From contig CASENB010000024.1 in NCBI GenBank assembly GCA_949289305.1, positions 1 through 64,000 on the forward strand: DNA of 64,000 nucleotides, written 5' to 3'. The stretch comes from an uncultured Spirochaetales bacterium. Its GTDB lineage: Bacteria; Spirochaetota; Spirochaetia; Sphaerochaetales; Sphaerochaetaceae. Positions 60,716-64,000 of this stretch are shown one piece after another (within the stretch, counting starts at the first letter, position 1; each line of letters opens with the position of its first letter). The position numbers were made by a program, and so were the translations under genes. The notes under the pieces were generated by a model, which was not told the DNA's origin, did no database searches, and worked only from the letters and a program-made list of their open reading frames with translations.

Positions 60716-60727
60716 AGTTATCCTGTT

Positions 60728-62071
60728 ATGGATATGAATTCTGATTTTACAAGTGGCAGCATATTTAAAAAATTAACATTATTCATGTTTCCAGTTTTAG
60801 GATCTTTAATACTTCAAGCCATGTATGGCGCTGTAGATGTCATGATGGTCGGATGGTTCGGGACCACAGAAGGGCTTTCAGGCGTTTCTACGGGATCTAG
60901 CATAATTAATCTCGTTACCTTTGTGCTTTCAGGACTGGCCATGGGCATAACGGTTATAACGGGAAGGTATTTGGGGGAGAAGAACGAAGATAAGATCGGG
61001 TCTCTTATAGGATCGTCTATCGCATTCTTTGCTATCATAGGAATTATATTGACTTTCATTTTAATCATATTCGCCCGTCCTATATCGATATTGATGCAAG
61101 CACCTGCAGAGGCTATAGATTCTACCGTAAACTACGTAAGGATTTGTGGCGCAGGCATTCTCTTTATAATTGCCTACAATGTTATTTCCTGTATTTTCAG
61201 AGGGCTTGGAAATTCCAGACTGCCTCTCTTATTCGTATTGATTGCATGCATAGTAAACATAATAGGCGATTATGTATTGATTGCGATATTCAAAATGGAT
61301 GAGTCAGGCGCTGCTCTTGCCACTGTTGCCGCTCAGGCTATAAGCGTGATACTTTCCCTTATAATCTTAAAGAGGCAGAAACTGCCTTTCTCTATCAAGA
61401 AGGGTGATATTAGATTGAATGACGAGCTTAAGGGGTTGCTTGTTGTCGGAACTCCCGTAGCTCTTCAGGAACTGCTTACGCAGATATCTTTTCTAGCGTT
61501 AGTCGCATTTATAAACAGAATAGGGCTCGAGGCCTCTTCTGGGTATGGCGTGGCAAACAAGATCGTGAATTTCGTAATGCTGATTCCTTCTTCTCTGATG
61601 CAGTCCATGAGTTCTTTCGTTGCTCAGAACGTAGGTGCTAAGAGGGAGGACAGGGCGAAGAAAGCACTTGTTACTGGAATGAGCATTGGGGTTGTGATAG
61701 GCGTATTTGTTTTTTATGCGGCATACTTTCATGGCGACGTGCTGAGTTCTATCTTCAGTCGTGACACTAGGGTTATAGAAAGAAGTTTCGAGTACCTCAG
61801 AGGATTTGCTTTTGAAGCCGTCGTAACTAGCGTGCTTTTTTCTTTTATCGGGTATTTCAATGGTCATCAGCAGACTTTGTTCGTAATGATACAGGCGATT
61901 ATGCAGACCCTTTTAGTCAGGTTGCCGTTTGCTTACATTATGAGTGTTCAAGAAAGCCCGAGTCTTGCAAGGATAGGCCTTGCGGCCCCTCTTGCAACGG
62001 TGTTTGGAATTGTGCTTAACGTGATTTACTTTATTTATTTTTCGCGTCGAATCAGCTCAACGCGCTTGTAA
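60728..62071 (+). CDS. MATE-family efflux transporter
   Basis: A 447-residue membrane protein with twelve helices in two similar halves. The start of the first half (IFKKLTLFMFPVLGSLILQA near 12-31) and YGAVDVMMVGWFG near 33-45 are typical of MATE proteins, as is LGNSRLPLLFVLIACIVNII near 171-190 and the second-half LLVVGTPVALQELLTQ near 239-254. It would export organic cations or drugs driven by Na+ or H+. ATG at 60728 or 60734 are both possible. Its 3' end overlaps the convergent gpsA gene by 20 bases. Confidence 0.88.
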   Translation: MDMNSDFTSGSIFKKLTLFMFPVLGSLILQAMYGAVDVMMVGWFGTTEGLSGVSTGSSIINLVTFVLSGLAMGITVITGRYLGEKNEDKIGSLIGSSIAFFAIIGIILTFILIIFARPISILMQAPAEAIDSTVNYVRICGAGILFIIAYNVISCIFRGLGNSRLPLLFVLIACIVNIIGDYVLIAIFKMDESGAALATVAAQAISVILSLIILKRQKLPFSIKKGDIRLNDELKGLLVVGTPVALQELLTQISFLALVAFINRIGLEASSGYGVANKIVNFVMLIPSSLMQSMSSFVAQNVGAKREDRAKKALVTGMSIGVVIGVFVFYAAYFHGDVLSSIFSRDTRVIERSFEYLRGFAFEAVVTSVLFSFIGYFNGHQQTLFVMIQAIMQTLLVRLPFAYIMSVQESPSLARIGLAAPLATVFGIVLNVIYFIYFSRRISSTRL

Positions 62072-63008
62072 TGTAATCGTTTAAGCTGCTGTTCTCGTAT
62101 ATTAGCTTATATAATGCGATAACAAGGGGAAACTCGTCTTCTTTCCCCTCTTTTCTTACTTTTTCTCCAATGAGCTTTATAGTTCTTTTCCCTTCAATTA
62201 CGGTTGCTCCTCCCTTTTCATCGTATGAAAAGCCTTTTCCAATCAGCATCCCGAAGGTTCTGTTTCTTGACAGATCATTCAAGCTTGTAAGCCCGAGATC
62301 CCCTATGCCGCAGTAACGGAAGATAGCCTCTTCATCACACTCAAACAGATGTAAAAGGCCTCTCATCTCGTTTACCGCTTTCGTGTATACGAGGAAGTCC
62401 ACGTTAGGACTGTTATAACGGCCTGATACAAGGCCTATTGCAATTGCATACATGTTCTTTAGTATGCTTGCCAATTCGACTGCTCTTACATCTTTGCTGT
62501 AGTCCAATGAGAATCCCGTATTTGCTATTATATATGTCTTGAAATATTCGTAATCCTCTCTCTTTCCGCCGAATGTGAATGCGGTGGGAAATCCGTTAAG
62601 AGTCTCTATGGCGAATGAAGGACCTTTCATGCTTGCAGTGCGGGAGAATGGAATTTTCTCAGTTATAAATGCTCCGTCGTCACTCATTCCTTTCGCAAGA
62701 TTGACTACGAGGGGATTTTTCTTTGTATGTTTTTTCATCTCAAGTGAGAAACTAACAATTGCCTTTGAAGGTATTACTAACATTATTACGTCAGCATTCT
62801 CGAATACTGAATATGATGAGCTTGCTCCTATCGCCTGATTTAAAAAACGGGTAGGGAAGTACTTCGTATTTCTGTGATCACTGCTAATCTCTTTTGCCAC
62901 ATCTTCTTCGATTGTATGTAGAATTACCTTGTTGTCCGTATTCCATGCTAAGCGCTCTGCAACGCTTGTGCCGAATGTTCCAGCTCCTGCTATTACTATG
63001 TTGTTCAT
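62052..63008 (-). CDS. gpsA: Glycerol-3-phosphate dehydrogenase [NAD(P)+]
   Basis: A 318-residue GpsA-type enzyme. The dinucleotide motif is IAGAGTFGTSVAERLAWNTD near 5-24, the catalytic lysines are in NLAKGMSDDG near 102-111 and VELASILKNMYAIAIGLVSG near 177-196, and the substrate-binding Arg is in LSRNRTFGMLIGKG near 247-260. It makes sn-glycerol 3-phosphate from DHAP for phospholipids. It starts by overlapping the alpha-galactosidase stop (ATGA), so the two are co-transcribed. The glycerol-3-phosphate could also feed CDP-glycerol for the surface glycan. Confidence 0.9.
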   Translation of the reverse strand: MNNIVIAGAGTFGTSVAERLAWNTDNKVILHTIEEDVAKEISSDHRNTKYFPTRFLNQAIGASSSYSVFENADVIMLVIPSKAIVSFSLEMKKHTKKNPLVVNLAKGMSDDGAFITEKIPFSRTASMKGPSFAIETLNGFPTAFTFGGKREDYEYFKTYIIANTGFSLDYSKDVRAVELASILKNMYAIAIGLVSGRYNSPNVDFLVYTKAVNEMRGLLHLFECDEEAIFRYCGIGDLGLTSLNDLSRNRTFGMLIGKGFSYDEKGGATVIEGKRTIKLIGEKVRKEGKEDEFPLVIALYKLIYENSSLNDYITSALS

Positions 63009-64000
63009 TTGACTTTCCTTATTATATAGAGTCTTGAGCTATAGTCTTCCATCTTCCTCATGTTCTCTGTGAAGAAGCCGACTCCGCTCTTATCAGATAG
63101 TGCGAGGCCTGCCCACTTCAATGCATCTCCATATGCATCGTAACATTCGATTTCCAGCGGGTATGCAAGCTCTTCGCTCTCGCTCTGCACGTGGCCTCTT
63201 GTGTAAATTCTGTATTTATAATCTTCTTTTGCGTCCCTTACGTAAAGACGCTCTTTAATTCTGTTGACTGAGCATCTTTTGAGCAGATATAAAACGATTA
63301 TCGTCTCTCTGTCTTTGCTTGCGGCACTCCAGATTACCCTGTCTGACGATTCTTCCGTTCTGATCGTACCGAACTGTATGGCCTCGCGGTACATCTTATA
63401 AAACTCTAGCTCCTCTCTTATCTCTTTCTCTTCAAGCTCGTTTAACTTGTTTAAATCCATGGAGTATTCAAATGCCGTGAATACTGACGAATTGAATTTG
63501 CTCTCTAAAGGAGTAGATCTGAACGTGTACTTATCTGGCGATTCTGCAACTGTAACAAGACTTGCATATTCGGGATAGAACAGTCTTAGGCCTTCAATGC
63601 TGCTTAGTCTTGAAATTGCATCTGTGTTCTCAGTCGCCCTGATAATAGAAGAGTATGCAAGCATAGCAAGATCAAAGCGTCCAGGACCGTTGAAACTGGT
63701 TTCTATTATGATCGACGGATATTTCTCTCTAATGGTGTTTAATACGTTATATACTCCCATTATATATTTATGAGAGAGGGTTCCGTTTTCAAAGCTTATC
63801 TCCGAAGGATGGCGGGACTTATCATATCTCAGGTAATCAAGGCGTGTGGTTTCTATTATATCCGATAACGTTTTAATAGCCCATTCTTGAACATCGTTCC
63901 TGCTGAAGTCTAGGAGGAAATCATCGCCTCTGGAACTATAATCTCTTTTCTTACCATCGTTTAAAACCCAGTCCTTGTGCTTTTGATAAAGATTGCTTCT
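63005..64000 (-). CDS. Alpha-galactosidase (GH36), C-terminal part, 5' end beyond the window
   Basis: The frame is open from the window edge and shows 331 residues. NLYQKHKDWVLN is at about 3-14, then LLDFSRNDVQEWAIKTL near 29-45, the nucleophile segment LDYLRYDKSRHPSE near 55-68 (Asp of YDK) and the distal ETSFNGPGRFDLAML with TENTDAISRL, holding the candidate acid/base Asp of TDA. These are GH36 landmarks. The usual ESCSGGG stretch is replaced by ETSFNGPG. The C-terminal beta-sandwich domain is complete. It hydrolyses alpha-galactosides such as melibiose or raffinose. The methionine at 63760 is internal, not the start. Confidence 0.88.
   Translation of the reverse strand, partial: RSNLYQKHKDWVLNDGKKRDYSSRGDDFLLDFSRNDVQEWAIKTLSDIIETTRLDYLRYDKSRHPSEISFENGTLSHKYIMGVYNVLNTIREKYPSIIIETSFNGPGRFDLAMLAYSSIIRATENTDAISRLSSIEGLRLFYPEYASLVTVAESPDKYTFRSTPLESKFNSSVFTAFEYSMDLNKLNELEEKEIREELEFYKMYREAIQFGTIRTEESSDRVIWSAASKDRETIIVLYLLKRCSVNRIKERLYVRDAKEDYKYRIYTRGHVQSESEELAYPLEIECYDAYGDALKWAGLALSDKSGVGFFTENMRKMEDYSSRLYIIRKVK

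Overview
The window looks like a chromosomal segment of a low-GC, diderm, fermentative bacterium, most likely a spirochaete (Sphaerochaeta/Treponema-like). This is inference from gene content: many signal-peptide beta-barrel proteins, two Wzi-type outer-membrane proteins, a Na+-pumping decarboxylase, RND/MMPL exporters, and a mix of housekeeping and accessory genes. No marker gene such as rRNA or a flagellar gene is present to prove it.

Layout. 1-640: 5' end of an IS110-family transposase (minus strand) with its structured non-coding end, then a short orphan ORF and a terminator. 644-4752: WYL regulator, RNase D, uracil permease behind a terminator/Shine-Dalgarno-overlapping hairpin, aldo/keto reductase. 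4794-8750 (minus): hydrolase, dCMP deaminase, fused selenium-type xanthine dehydrogenase. 8817-12762 (minus): Na+-translocating decarboxylase oadGAB, whose alpha subunit carries three tandem biotinyl domains. 13015-13809: PHP phosphatase. 13922-18761: a large STAND ATPase plus TPR gene broken by two stops and one homopolymer frameshift. 18898-21230: Mrp ATPase, Nudix hydrolase, SIMPL lipoprotein. 21546-24037: a DprA-like plus phosphoribosyltransferase pair resembling the ShosTA toxin/antitoxin and phage-defence module. 24261-29151 (minus): Wzi-like porin, tRNA-Pro(CGG), KdsC-like phosphatase with an MGDG-synthase-like glycosyltransferase, AAA_14/DUF4143 ATPase.

29470-46434 is a surface glycopolymer locus: two paralogous MMPL exporters, sugar epimerase, CDP-glycerol-type polymerase, five glycosyltransferase-type genes, Wzx flippase, Wzi, Wzy-like polymerase/ligase and an IspD/TarI-type cytidylyltransferase. 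Together they suggest a Wzx/Wzy-type surface glycan carrying glycerol- or ribitol-phosphate.

46589-54497 is a defence-like island: RipA-like membrane protein, AAA/PD-(D/E)XK protein, an IetAS-like AAA ATPase plus subtilisin pair (the protease split across two frames) preceded by four repeats spaced exactly 21 bp, a relic of a second AAA/PD-(D/E)XK gene, and a HigBA-like toxin/antitoxin. 54808-58540: four consecutive exported beta-barrel-like proteins. 58603-64000: GT4 glycosyltransferase, lipoprotein, MATE transporter, gpsA and the 3' part of a GH36 alpha-galactosidase.

A recurrent regulatory theme is a -10 hexamer placed 6-9 bp before the start codon in at least eight genes, which predicts leaderless mRNAs. 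No CRISPR array or rRNA was seen.
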